DNA from: Sambucus nigra | Taxonomy: Eukaryota > Streptophyta > Magnoliopsida > Dipsacales > Adoxaceae | Length of the DNA stretch: 64,000 bases | Direction of reading: 5' to 3' | Assembly: GCA_949130495.1 (NCBI GenBank) | Contig: OX422211.1 | Coordinates: 534,226,017-534,290,016 of the forward strand | In this document: one piece after another, positions 21,083-32,653 of the stretch | Layout of the letters: each line of letters opens with the position of its first letter | Position numbering within the stretch: the first letter of the stretch is position 1 | Program-made: the position numbers and the translations under genes | The notes under the pieces: model-generated | Database searches by the model: none | Seen by the model: only the letters and a program-made list of their open reading frames with translations | Told to the model about the DNA's origin: nothing

Positions 21083-23329
21083 CTACAAATTTCCCGGACA
21101 ACTTTTTTTGTTATGTCCTACTTTTCGACAAGTGCCACACTTAAATTCTCTATTTTCTTCACCACAACAAGCAATCCTCTTCTTTCTTGGCCTCCCAGCC
21201 ATCCGCTTCGCACTAGGTGGACTAATGATTATTTCTGTAGCAGATACTTCATCCCTTCAAAATATAGGAACATGATAAATCACTTCTCTGTAAGATTGAA
21301 CAAAATATTCCTTGCTGAAAAACTTATCAATAAACATATTCAAATCCATCCCTAACTTTTGAATAGCAACAGCAGTATGAGCACACAAAAATCCATTCAC
21401 TTGGTATCCACAACAGGAACAAGTTCTTTTCAACAAATCAACCATAACACTGTCATTCGAATGAACCTCAAAGACAAATTAAGATGATTTAGTAACTCTC
21501 CAATTCCTACCTTGTTTTAACAAATTAGTAATTCGATTGTCAATTTCAGGAAATAAAGATCCATTCCATCGATTAGGGATCTCCCTACGGTTAGCCATCA
21601 TTTTCATAATCTGCCATCTAATATAATCAACCAACTCCATTATCGACAAATGAAGACCTTCACGGATTCATTAATTAAACGACTCCACAACGTTCGAATA
21701 CATTTCACCATAATTCTGACCTTCAAAATACGAACTCGCCCAATTTTCCCTCTTCAAAGTCTGCAAGAACTTCCGAATTGGATCAGTTCCTTCTTTAAGC
21801 AATAAATATAGTTTTTGGTGAAATTTGAATTGATTTTATTCACATGCACAATTTCGAAACATGTTCACAAGATTGTCCCTCACAGGCTTTGAAAATGAAC
21901 CGGATAAATGGTCTCTAAGGTTGTTCTTCAAGTGTTGCAAACAATAGAAGTGGAAATAATTCGAAAAAACTTTTGGAACCGATTTTAGAAGTCCTTTATT
22001 CCTATCTGATATAAAACTAATAACACGTGAAGATGTAACATGTGATAACTTCTCCAAAAACCATTCCCAGTTTTCTTCTGTTTCAGAATCAACAATAGCA
22101 AATGCCAATGGAAATATTTCTGAATCAAAAAAATTATGAAATTTATAATAAACAAGAACATAAACTGAAACAAATAAATTGACTATGAACAAAACAAAAT
22201 AGTGTATACCTTGATTTCTGTTCTTTCCTGTAGTCGCAAGAAGAATTCCTTTATATCGGGATTTCAGAAATGTGCCATCAAGAAACAATAGAGGATGACA
22301 AAACTTAAATCCTTCAATGCATGCGTGGAATGACACAAATAACTTTTTAAACCGTCCTGAATCATCATCATAATCAATCTCAAATATGCTACCTGAATTA
22401 GAACTCAATAACGCCTCCCTATACCATCGAAGCCTATCAAATGATACTGATTGATCAGCATATATTTGTTGCTTAGCTCTCTCAATAGCCCACCATGCAA
22501 GATGATAATTGATGATTAATCCATAATTATTTTGCACGTGGTAAATGATATCCACGGGCCGCGTAAGGGGATGTCCTTTAATCTCCTCAACAATAAGAGA
22601 TGCTACAAGTTTCGAACAAATCCTTGGATGTTTCATTGTCTTGCATATAGACCCACACGTATGTTCATTTAGAAGTTCCCTTACATAAAAAAAATGAATT
22701 TCCCTTCTCTACACGACTATAAACATACCATGCACACCCAATACTACCCTTGTAAGAATATTCAGCCGTTATCCTAACATTGTCATTCTTTACGTAACGA
22801 AACTTAAATCGATTCTCAATTGAAAACATAGACAAAACTCTCCAAATTCAATAACACGTCCTTCAAACCTTTGACCAACATGACACAAACCTTTCAACCA
22901 ACCAGCAGTCATCAAAACCTTCTCTCCATGTTTGAAAAAAGAATGAACCCAACTGACTTCATAATCTGTCTCATTCTCAACATACGATTGAACACCACTA
23001 TTCTCAACATACGATTGAACAACACTACCACTGCTACTCGACAATTGATCATGCCCTTCAACCATTATCTTACTTGACACAGAAACATCAATACTTAGAA
23101 TTGAATGAGACTCACAATAAAACATCAAATTTTCAAAATCCAACTCACCATCCAATGCACAAAACGAATGCCCAGGAAGATTATAACTCAAACCAACAAT
23201 TTCAGTAGATAACTCTTTCCATTTTGTGCATATATGATCAATCAAATCATCAAATCGTGTATTCCTCTCACACTTCACCAAACATCTTTTCTCTCCAAAT
23301 TTGAACATCAACAACATGAGGAAATCCAT
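21083..23329 (-). pseudogene. MURA-type transposase of a Mutator-like element
   Basis: Reading leftward from 23329: an N-terminal PB1-like/MuDR region (22790-23329; MLLMFKFGEKRCLVKC), a FRYVKNDNVRI DNA-binding segment with a frameshift (22637-22800), the MULE catalytic domain with D in LFLDGTFLKS (near 22275), D in ISDRNKGLLKS (near 22000), CLQHLKNNL, and E in NVVESFN (near 21690), then a SWIM zinc finger (CSCCGYQVNGFLCAH, 21360-21430) and a C-terminal knuckle CX2CX4HX4C (21090-21135). The stop is TAG at 21083. It would cut and rejoin the element ends. Inside the catalytic domain is a 90-bp insertion (22120-22209) with GT/AG borders, probably an intron. Several stops (near 21834, 21670, 21480) and two frameshifts make it a pseudogene. 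Confidence 0.85.
22120..22209 (-). other. Probable intron inside the MURA catalytic domain
   Basis: On the minus strand the segment starts GTATAC and ends TTCAG. Removing it joins GKNRNQ to IFPLAFAIVDSE, the continuous motif expected for the family. It is 90 bp long and has no stop in frame, so the unspliced message would still read through. Confidence 0.65.
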
Positions 23330-25177
23330 AACACCTACAAAACAATAAAAAGACTATATCATCACATATGAACTACAAAATGAATCTGATTGAATTCATA
23401 TTTAAAAATTTCAGCATTTAAACTATAAAAACTGTTATTAAAAACCTCCTGATATGTGGACTTTCAAACAGATAAATTCACATTGTTATGTGAACATGGT
23501 TTCATATGGCAAATAGATTAAATCAGATAAATTCATTACATTACACAAATCTTATTAACAAATAAATATGAACAGAGAAGCTCAAATTTATCTGTCTCCT
23601 ACAAATTCAATCACAAAATGATAATGCAATGTACTAAAAGGTTTCAATACACAATTTACAAAAATAATAGAACAAAAAAATCAAGACAATTGCATCATAC
23701 ATGTATCTAATTATAACTTGCAAAGCTAAGTACATGAAATTAGGTCTTGATAACAAAGATATCAAATCAACTACACAATTGCAAATAAAAAAATGAAAAA
23801 CATAATCCTTTCAAACAAAAAAACATCAATTACGTCTTATTAACCTAAATATACAATCAAAATGAAAAAACCATAACATTTACATAAACTTGCATAACAT
23901 TGACTCAATTATCACAAACCGACACACGATCTGCCTCCAATTTCTAAAAAACAAGTTTGAATTGCAGTACATACTAAAGCAGATACAAAATGTGGATTCA
24001 AATTAAATAAAACAGATTTGAATAAGCTTCAATTATCTTCGATTTCAAAGATAACAAGTTGATCATCGAAACACTCCATACCTTGAATCGATTTTAACAA
24101 ACCGACAACGAATGTAGCTTCAATTTAAAAAAAGGACTTCCAATTCCTTCAATAATCTTCGATTTCTAAGAAAAAAACATTGATCACACAAAAACAACTC
24201 TGAATCGAAGTTTGAAAGGGACAAAAAAGTAATCAAATTTCAAATTGCGGGCACCGTAATGATAAAAAAGACTTCTTGTAACAATAAAACCAAAAAGCAT
24301 GACTTAGGGTTAAATCCACGCACATGATGGAGTTTAAGTCACTCACGTGACTTAATTAGGACGCACGTTTAATTATCCCTAACAACTTGGTATTTTAAAC
24401 AAAACGAAGATGTTTTATACGTATTTGCCTTCAAATATAAAACTATATTTGAAAAAACAGTTTTTGAGTTTAAATATAGAAATTATTTTTAAAAAACAGT
24501 TTTTCAAATGTTTTCTTTCAAAAAGCAGTTTAAAAAAAGAATTTATGTAATTATAATTTGTATGTTTTAAAAGGAAAATAAGTATAAATTTTTTTTCCAC
24601 TCAGTAGCTTCTTTGAGGAGTTCTGAAATTGTGAGGTGCATTTGCTTATTGTTCGAGAATGAATTTAGACAAATTGGCATATTTGAAAGATTTTCTCTAT
24701 AAAAATTGTCATTGCGTAGCTTCTTTCTAGGTGTACTGAAGATGTTAGGCGCATTTTCCTGAATATGGGAAATGCTTTTTGATTGAGAGATTGGTTGCTT
24801 ACGGTTTCAGATTCGTAATTTTCATTTTTCAGCTTTGTTGCATTGAAGGAAAAGCTTTGTTGCATTGATTGGTACTTAATTAGTCTAATACAAATTAGCG
24901 TTCCGGAAAAAAACTTCGAAGCCGTTGTTTCAAAAGTCCACACCATGTTATGTTATTTGCTGTATATTACAAGTTGAAATTTGATATTAATCTTAATCAC
25001 AAATGATTATAGTAGTATTTTTTTGAGTGATATTTCTAATGTTAAACTGTTTTAGTATTTATAATAATATATATTTCAGTGTGTAGTTCTTCTTTTTAGG
25101 AATCAAATATTAATCAGTGTGTGATATATATATATTGTTTGTCAAATTTTTTAAAGTAAAAACAAATAAAAATATGA
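23330..25177. other. AT-rich flank of the Mutator-like element
   Basis: No supported gene. The stretch 24340-24580 has many A/T runs, and a short phrase GTAGCTTCTTT occurs at about 24605 and 24717. I looked here for the inverted terminal repeat of the Mutator-like element and did not find one matching the left side. Confidence 0.4.
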
Positions 25178-25388
25178 TCAAATACCAAAAAGTCACTCAA
25201 ACATTTTTTTAATATACATTAGGTTCAAGTCTTTTTATTTTATTCCAAAAAATCCCTCAAACACTCATTTAAGCAATATTCTCTTATTTTTAAAGTCCAC
25301 GCTAGCATGTTGAGAGACTTTTTGGAACAAATAAAAATGTTTGGACTAAATGTGTATTAAAAAACGTTTGAGGGACTATTTAGTATAT
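25178..25388. mobile_element. Foldback MITE, about 210 bp
   Basis: The left arm (AAATACCAAAAAGTCACTCA onward) is the inverted copy of the right arm (GAGGGACTATTTAGTATATG), with complementarity over about 85 bp per arm and a loop near 25280-25310. Both arms carry CCCTCAAAC-type motifs. Superfamily is not clear because no obvious duplication flanks it. Confidence 0.7.
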
Positions 25389-25807
25389 GCCCCATAAAAA
25401 TATATATTATTTTTTTATATAAAATTTAAAGTTTTTATTTATAAAAAATATTTTTTAAGTTAAAGAAAAGTTTCCAAAATTTCGAACTTATTTTTAATAT
25501 AAATAAAAAAAGTTTTTACTTATAAAAACATTTTTAATGTTTTATTTATAGAAAAAACCTTAAATTTTGTATCTATAAATGAAACACTGTTTTATTAACT
25601 AAAACAAATAAAAATATGTATAATTTTGTTGTTTTGAAGTTTTTATTTATAAAAAATAATTTTTAAAGAATTAAAACATTTAAAAACACTAGACAATTTT
25701 TATTTATGAAAAAATTAAGCTTTTTTTATGGCTTTAAGCTAAAAGATTGAATTTATGATATATATTAATTTTTATAATTATCGTTATATTTGTGTATTAT
25801 ACATCGT
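25389..25807. other. AT-rich stretch with dispersed short repeats
   Basis: The phrase TTTTTA(T/C)TTATAAAAA recurs near 25430, 25510, 25640 and, with changes, 25700. No coding sequence is seen. It could be the body of the Helitron whose 3' end follows. Confidence 0.4.
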
Positions 25808-25834
25808 CCATGCATCGCACGGAATATATACTAG
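25808..25834 (+). mobile_element. Helitron-type 3' terminus
   Basis: A short GC-rich hairpin (CCATGC-ATC-GCACGG; one A:C mismatch, as expected after CpG decay) is followed eight bases later by CTAG and then T. This arrangement of hairpin plus CTRR end is the hallmark of plant Helitrons, and the GCATCGCACGG form is common. The 5' end (TC) was not located, so size is unknown. Confidence 0.5.
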
Positions 25835-26204
25835 TTAAACCATTTTTATCAACAAACACCAATCAACAACCATTTATTATCACAAACGGTTTCCCAAAAA
25901 AATTTATTCGTGACACTTATGTAGTACAAACCTAATGTAAAATCAAATTTGCAGGATAATAGTTATGATATATTACCAAGTTTCTCTAATCAAACAAACC
26001 GTATAGTAGTTTGAGAAAAAAATCAGATATTGGTTTAACATAACAAAAAGTCACAGAAATAACTACAAAATTATCCGCTGCTGTATCTATAAGAGACTTG
26101 CACTAGATCTATCAACAAAATAAGGAAAAACAAGTGGATGCCTGAGAATGGTAAGTAAATTTTCAAAAAAAATTGACACGTGCACATTTGGTTTTGTTAC
26201 TCTC
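25835..26204. other. Anonymous AT-rich DNA
   Basis: Nothing recognised. Confidence 0.3.
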
Positions 26205-26690
26205 ATACCCACAAGTAGTCACAGATATATCCCCCGATTTAATCGCTTGGTTTTAGTCTAGTATGATGTTTTAACCCAAAATAGATCGATGCTAGCGAAT
26301 GAGTCACACTCCTTAAGTATTATACGTTAAACTCTGCATCTTTCGTTGCTTAACAATTATTTAACGCGCGTAAAATGTTTAACGCTCCACCTTAGTTGAA
26401 ATTCAATTGTCTTCAACCATTCAACATCACTTGGCACGCCTAGATCAGAAATTGGGTGCCGCCAACTAATGGTCCTGATCAAACCATCCACTTTGACACT
26501 ACTATTAGGTCACGGACTCACGGCTAGTCACCGATATTTTCCCAAACTTGATCAGATGGGTCTAGCCGAGTGTGAGGTTTTAACCTAAAATAACTCCAAA
26601 GTCACACCCACTTATATGTTATATGTTAGAGTTTCCATTTATCGATGTGGAACAATTATATGATGAATAAAATGTTTAAATGGTTCCAAT
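26205..26690. repeat. Two diverged direct repeats, spacing about 305 bp
   Basis: The segment beginning TAGTCACAGATAT near 26216 and running through GATGTTTTAACCCAAAATA is repeated with many substitutions at about 26523 (TAGTCACCGATAT ... GAGGTTTTAACCTAAAATA). Later parts also correspond, with the GTCACAC, TTATA(C/T)GTTA and AACAATTAT blocks in the same order. Confidence 0.6.
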
Positions 26691-26771
26691 TTGAATAAAA
26701 ATGGTGACTAAATAAAGCTTTCCCTGCCTAGAACACACTTGAGCACTTACTCTCAGTTCCCTAAAAAATTC

Positions 26772-26981
26772 TTATAGAAATTTCCTTAAAGCCCTTTTCA
26801 TCTGACCCAAAATAATTTCTTCTCCTTTGGTTACTATCTCTCGCAAAGGGTTTTGTGTAAACTCACATATGAAACTTTCAAAATCCATCTCTATATCTAC
26901 TTTAAAGACTTTTTGAAGATCCCCACACCATACATCTTGTTGTACAATCCTTACAGGTGGGCAGTCTCCGTTCCGATCCAA
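26772..26981 (-). other. Possible orphan exon of unknown gene
   Basis: A minus-strand frame (69 codons, ending RALRKFL then TAA) has protein-like composition, with CPPVRIVQQDVWCGDLQKVF and FESFICEFTQNPLREI, unlike the low-complexity frames around it. I do not recognise the family. It could be a host exon fragment or chance. Confidence 0.25.
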
Positions 26982-28493
26982 GTTTGCTGAACCAACTTAT
27001 TTAGTTAATTTATTACATCAACCCTATTTTTCCGAGTTAAATCTAGGTTGATGCAGACCATATTTTTTTTATTTTTTATTCTAAAAAGAAGTTTATATCA
27101 ATTATTCACACATACACACACATGTATATATGTGTGTTTGTGTGTGTGTGTGTGGGGGGGGGGGGCGGGTGGGAGAGAGAGTTCATTTGTAAGTATCAAA
27201 ATGTTGTCTGGATTTTTAAGAAGTCGTTTGTAAGTATCAAATTATTGTCTTGAATTTTAAGAAGTTTGTTGTATGTTGAGTTATATTGTATTTTTTACTC
27301 CGCACAAAAACATAAGGCTTGCATTACTCAACAAACAAAACTTGCACAACATGCATAATTCATTTGTAAGTATCAAAATATTGTGATGCAAGTTTATTTT
27401 ATACGCTAGATGCATTTTCACTTCATACAAAATGCACTTCTTACACAAAAGATATTTGCACAACACACTAAAGGAAATTTCACTTAATAAACTCGAAGGG
27501 ACATATTATATTCATCATTAGTCTTGTGTTATAGATCTTGATTAATAGTTTCCCAATATACATATAAATGAAAAATAGACTTGTAAATTAAAAGTCTATT
27601 ACACTTCAAAATTGTGCTTAGTTGAGAAAAATTTCATATGGATATTGTGGACATTAACGCCAACGCATAAAAAATAATTTAGCAAAGTACTCTTAGGTCT
27701 CTTGTAAATAAATTTTAAATATTAAAAGAATTTTGACAAATTTTAAGTACTTGGGTCTACTAATTCTCTTATTGCAGAAGTTCACGCTAGTGGCATAATA
27801 AGTGAATCTAATAGTAAATTATCCTTAAATATTTAAAAATTATCAACACGAAAATTATCCAAAACAATTGAGAGGTATTATAGGCAAGTTAGGTGATATT
27901 ATTACTCTTAACGAATTAGGTCAGGACTTGGATCTCAACGTCAAACGAGTTTAGAGAATGGCAAATCCTGTTCGGATCCAACCCTTTTGAAGACTTAGTC
28001 CATAATAATTCGTTCACATAGTTTTGAAATGATTAATATTTTAGAGCCAACGTGTGTGATTTATTTCAACTATGTACCAAAGCTGTCAAAAATAGAGTAG
28101 GAGGTCACACTTGTGGAATGAACCGTTTTAGAATCCATTCTTCTCATTATTCATTTCATTTTACTAAGTCAAGTTTTGCCTGCTAGGAATTTCACATTTT
28201 TCGGTTGAAGTTAAAGGAATAGTTTTTATTTCCCAAAATATTCGTATATATAATCTGCATAAACTCCTACTGTCACACCCACCTACCACCATGCTGAAAC
28301 AAGGTCTTGGTCATGACTGCAACTATTTTATTGAGTAAAAGATCAGAAATATATTTATTCGATTTGCTCCTCTAAGTTGAAAAGTAAAGACATCAAAAGA
28401 TTGTTCTTTCCCTCAAGTAGGTGGAATATATATTTTTAAGTATCCCCTCCAAATACGTTTCAATAGATTATTCAGTGAAAGCTTTGCTCATTA
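26982..28493. other. AT-rich intergenic DNA with a CA/TG and poly-G microsatellite
   Basis: A CA-rich then TG-rich microsatellite ending in a G9-10 run lies at about 27105-27180. Around 27180-27380 the phrase TTTGTAAGTATCAAA recurs three times (near 27186, 27228 and 27363). Nothing else is recognised. Confidence 0.5.
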
Positions 28494-28501
28494 GTGTGAA
28501 A

Positions 28502-29424
28502 CAATGTTTTTAATCGCGATCGCGCAAAGTGTCGCGTTTTGGCTTCGGGTCGCGTCGCGCATCGCGCAAGCAATTTGTGCATTTCAGTTTTTTTATTAGA
28601 AAAACATATAAAATAACATTTTAAACTGATATTTGTAAAATAATTAACATTTTAATTTGAAAATTATAGAACAAATAATTATTTGGGCTGAAAATTATTT
28701 AAAAAAAAAAATTTTAAGCTCCACTTTTGTAAACAAGTATCATTTAAACTGAAAATTACAAAAGATTAACATTTTAAACTTAAAATTATAAAATATTAAC
28801 ATTCTAACTGAAATTATAAAGACAAATTGCAGTTTAAAATCAAAATTATAAAACAAATAACATTTAAAGTTGAAATTTTATAAATAAGTAGCATTTTAAA
28901 CTGATAATCTTTTTCATATATGCATGCTTCCATCCATAATCTTTTTTGTGTGCCATTTTTTAATCTGAAAAATAAAAAATAGAAAACATTTTACACTGAA
29001 ATTTATTAAAAAATATACATTTTCTACTGAATTTATTAAAAAAATTACATTATTTGAGATTTGAAAAAAAGTTGCCGAAATATGAATAAAAAAAGTGAGT
29101 TATTGAAAAAAAGTTACAAAAAAAGTAAGTTTTTAAAGCTCTCAAACAAAAAAAGTTAACAGAAAAATAGTATACTGAGAAATAAAAAAAAAAAGGTGTT
29201 AACAGCCCATAAGTTTAACAACGCGTACATTTTTTGAAGGGTTAAGGGTTGGGTTAAACACCTCTTGCATTTCTTCAAAATGGCAACGTTTTTTTTTTCC
29301 CCAAAGCTCCAATTGCGCATTTTCGCGTCCAATAGCGCACGCAAAAGGAGCATCTTGTTTAGCAGTGCCAATAGCGTGGCGTTTTTCAATCGCTAAAAGT
29401 AATAGCGCACTTTTTAAAACATTG
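28502..29424. mobile_element. Non-autonomous hAT-like element with GCGC-rich subterminal repeats
   Basis: The ends are CAATGTTTTTAA at the left and its near inverse TTAAAACATTG at the right, flanked by an 8-bp duplication with one mismatch (GTGTGAAA at 28494-28501, GTGTGAAC at 29425-29432). CA..TG ends and 8-bp duplications are the hAT pattern. Within 100 bp of the left end are many GCGC/TCGCG motifs, and within 130 bp of the right end several AATAGCGCAC and GCGCA motifs. The 700-bp centre is AT-rich with no transposase frame. Confidence 0.72.
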
Positions 29425-29786
29425 GTGTGAACCCCTTTTTCCAAACTTTAAGATACCAAATTACTAAATTTAAGCTACCATAATTTCAAATACTTTGGGG
29501 GAAAAAAATGGGTCATCGAACTTTTTCAGAGCTTTAAAAGCTAATTTATTTGTGCAACTATATTAGGTGATCACATGGAATGACCGAATTATATTGGTCC
29601 ACCTGCTATTCCTTTATTATGTATGGTTTTGTTATGTCATGTTGATTCTGGGTATGACTTAATTATTATTTATGTCCCATTCAGAACCCACCTTTGAGAA
29701 TACAACTTTCAAATTGTTTTTCTTAAATTATTTATATATTTATATTTAAAAAAACTTTCCATTGTATGCTATTAACTGTCATCTTA

Positions 29787-30105
29787 GGGCTCGTTTGGTT
29801 CGAGATTTAAAAAATGAATGAAAATCCTTGATTTTAGGAATGTTAAGTTCGTGAAGTCTTTAAATTCTTTTCATTGTTTGGTTTCAACACGAATTCTTAT
29901 TCCCAACATCTAAATTGCTTTCCCATATTAGGAATAAATATCATTTAACTAAAATATCCTTCTACTTGATTTGAGCGTGTGCGCGCGAGTGTGGTGAGTG
30001 TGTGTGTGTGTGTGTGGTTGAGTGGGTGGGTGGGTGTGAGAAAGAGAGAGAGAGAGAGTATGTGTGTGTATGTGTGTTTTTGTCTGTGTATGTATGTGTT
30101 AGAGA

Positions 30106-30145
<40 letters not shown>

Positions 30146-30254
30146 AAATGTGTGTGTGTGTGTGTGAGAGTGTATGTGTGTATGTGTGTGAGAGAGAGGG
30201 ATAGTGTGTGTGTGAGAGAGAGAGAGAGAGTGTATGTATGTGATAGAGCATGTA

Positions 30255-30290
<36 letters not shown>

Positions 30291-30546
30291 CATATATGCG
30301 TGTGTGTGTGTGTGTTATGAGAGATGGTATTTTTGCCTAACCACAAAAGTACGCTAGAATGCTTGAGAATATATGATTCCTCCCATTTTAGAGGGAAAAT
30401 AAGAATTCCAATTTTGTAGGAATTCTAAATTCTATGAATTTTAAGTTCCTCCAAATTTACAACAAAACATTATAATTCTTGACGAGAAGAATTCTAAATT
30501 TCAGGAATCCTAATTTCTCTTTTCAAACATCGAACCAAGTGAACCG
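29787..30546. mobile_element. PIF/Harbinger-like non-autonomous element containing a microsatellite
   Basis: The left end GGGCTCGTTTGGTTCGA and the inverse of the right end (CGGTTCACTTGGTTCGA) match at about three quarters of positions, and TTA flanks both sides (29784-29786 and 30547-30549). TTA/TAA duplication and a G-rich TTTGGTT terminus fit Harbinger/Tourist elements. The interior holds a long compound (TG)n/(GA)n microsatellite at about 29975-30317; the rest is AT-rich. No transposase. Confidence 0.55.
29975..30317. repeat. Compound (TG)n/(GA)n microsatellite
   Basis: Alternating blocks of TG and GA dinucleotides over about 340 bp, at least five GA blocks. Long open frames on both strands here are by-products of the dinucleotide repeat. 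Confidence 0.95.
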
Positions 30547-31365
30547 TTAAAATCATGTTACACAACCAAAATAAAACCTGTTAAAAATCACAAGGCAAAG
30601 TCATAATGGGTTCAAAGAAGCTAAAATTACCTTTTCGGCTTATTTGAATTGAAAAATATTTTGAGAAAATAGAAAAACAAAAACACCTATCCAAAACACA
30701 ATTTTGAGTAAAGGCAAAAAAATTAAAAAAACATAAACTAAACATAATCCTAATTATTGATACGTATTTCTATGAATACGAATTTGTTTATAATTTGCAT
30801 ATATACATAAGAGTCCATTAGTTTGAAAAAGTAGTCATATACCTTATTTATTAGTGTGGGTATACAGTTGAATATAAAGTTGATATATTAGTGCATTTTT
30901 TAATGGTGTGGTTCCTTCACAAATTTATGTTATATCATGTGAACGATAAGGGGTAGGCGGGAATAAACATATCTACTATTGAGGCTAATACTTATTTACT
31001 AATTATCCTCGTGAAATAGAGAATATTGGAGATTATGCATGGCCCAATTTCAATGGGCTATGAGGAAAAAAAATCATACTCCCTTCTTACGTGTTGATAC
31101 TTTATTTGGCCAATGAAGGTTGTAGACATTCTCTTTCAAAATTTGGCTTTTTAGATATATTTGACAGGCAAAAATTATTATAATAGATATCAAAATTTTT
31201 ATTTTTTTAATGTTTGGGTGTGTTTGATTACCTAAATGAACCTTTTTTTTTTTACATTTTCCCAGAAGTACAACCCCAATTGCGAGTTTTTACTGTTTTA
31301 AAAACAAAATCCATACACAAAATTTCCATTGCCATATTTTCACTCTCATATCAGCGAAACCTTAA
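30547..31365. other. Anonymous AT-rich DNA
   Basis: No supported gene or repeat was seen in this stretch. Confidence 0.35.
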
Positions 31366-31789
31366 GGCCCAGTTTGGTTGCGCAAATTGTTTGATTATGT
31401 AAATTGGTTCATTGTGAATTAGTGAATTGTAAATTAGTGAATTTGAAATGAGTTAAATCCAATTTTACATAATGTTTGGTAATTTGAAATTAATGTTAAG
31501 GTTCTATGAAAAAAGGATAAAAACAAATCAAGAGAGAGAGGGGGAGGGAAAGAGAGAGGGGGAGGGGGAGAGGGAGAGGAAACATTCACTTTATGTGGCT
31601 CCTATTTCAAATGGATTCATTTCACGTTTTTTGTGAAATGATCCAATTTCAGATTTTGCACATGAGTTAAAATGGGACAATTAATGAATCATTTCATTAA
31701 TGAAACCAAACACAATTAATGGATCAATTTGTAAATGGATCAATTTATTAATTATCCAATTTACAATTTTGGGACAACCAAACAGGGCC
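31366..31789. mobile_element. Tourist-like (PIF/Harbinger) MITE, 424 bp
   Basis: The left end GGCCCAGTTTGGTTG and right end CAACCAAACAGGGCC are inverted repeats with one mismatch, flanked on both sides by TAA (31363-31365 and 31790-31792). Inverted similarity continues inward with AAATTGTAAATTGG-type blocks. A GA-rich tract lies at 31525-31580. This is the canonical Tourist signature. Confidence 0.85.
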
Positions 31790-32041
31790 TAAATGATTTA
31801 GGGGGATTAACATATATAAGATCTAAGAAGGTAGGTGTAAATACTAGCTTAGTAGGTATAAACAACGTGTTGTCGTACTAGGGACTTTAGTGTTGCATAA
31901 AGTACAACCAGCCAATGCACAATTTTTTTCAAAAAGTCATACAAACCTATTTCTTGAAAATATTTTCACCAACTCAAATAAAAAAAATCTTAAATGATTC
32001 TTGGAGAGTTCACACACACACATACACACACATATATATAT

Positions 32042-32230
32042 AGTACTGCTCTTGTGCATACCAATTCGCATTTTAACAGTACGGATTGTACATGTGTCAC
32101 CTGACGATGAGCCCAGAAAAGGGAGAGAGAGTGCCTATAATTTAGGCTATAATTTCTACGCTCACCGTCAAGTGATACATGTCATGTCTGCACTCTTAAG
32201 ATGCAGACTGGTATGCACAAGAGCAGGACT
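32042..32230. mobile_element. MITE copy 1, 189 bp, in a TA repeat
   Basis: The first 22 bases match the inverse of the last 22 with one mismatch (core GCTCTTGTGCATACCA). The arms continue through CGCATTTTAA and a block around ACATGTGTCACCTGACG. TA dinucleotides flank both sides, fitting a TA target site, but the flanking microsatellite makes the duplication uninformative. A related copy lies at 32724-32899. Confidence 0.8.
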
Positions 32231-32252
32231 ATATATATATATATATATATAT

Positions 32253-32653
32253 CAAGGTTCTAAAAAACGCTGCGCGTGATCAAGGCGTGGAGGCCAAGCC
32301 TTAAGCCTTAGAAGCCTAGGCCGGCCTAGGCGTAAAAAGGCATTTAGGCCTTTTTAATATATTTTAATATTTTTCAACCATAACAAGGCTATTAAAATAC
32401 TAAAATTGTACATATCATAAATATATGTCTAAATATTTGCAAATAAAAATACTATTTGATTATTTTGGATGAGATAATGATCCGATTTGTAAAAAAATCT
32501 TTAAAAGGCGATATCGTTTCACTAAAGCATTGTTGTTTTTAGAGAAAAAGTATGCCTTGAGGGTTTTACCAAGCATAAGGCATCAAAATCTAAAGCGGAG
32601 CGTTTCTCCCAAGCCTCAAGCCTATGCGTGCCTAGATGGATTTTTTAGAACAA

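Larger units (their letters stand above)
2030..23340. mobile_element. Decayed Mutator-like element carrying C48 protease and MURA genes
   Basis: A plus-strand ULP1-type protease gene (about 2047-19118) and a minus-strand MURA-type transposase gene (21083-23329) lie convergently with about 2 kb between their stop codons. Known plant Mutator-like elements of the KI/Kaonashi type carry ULP1-like genes next to a transposase, so I read the two as one element. I could not find terminal inverted repeats or a 9-bp target duplication on either side, so the coordinates are only the outer limits of the coding parts. The element is old: both genes have stop codons and frameshifts, and a Tat retrotransposon and a foldback sequence lie inside it. 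Confidence 0.5.

Noticed and set aside
24415..24946. Possible inverted terminal repeat of the Mutator-like element
   Set aside because: Compared by eye with 1800-2200 in inverse; only A/T-run matches were found.
29945..30346. Long open frames with His/Thr/Ser or Val/Cys/Arg repeats on both strands
   Set aside because: They are translations of a TG/GA dinucleotide microsatellite; no frame is favoured over another.
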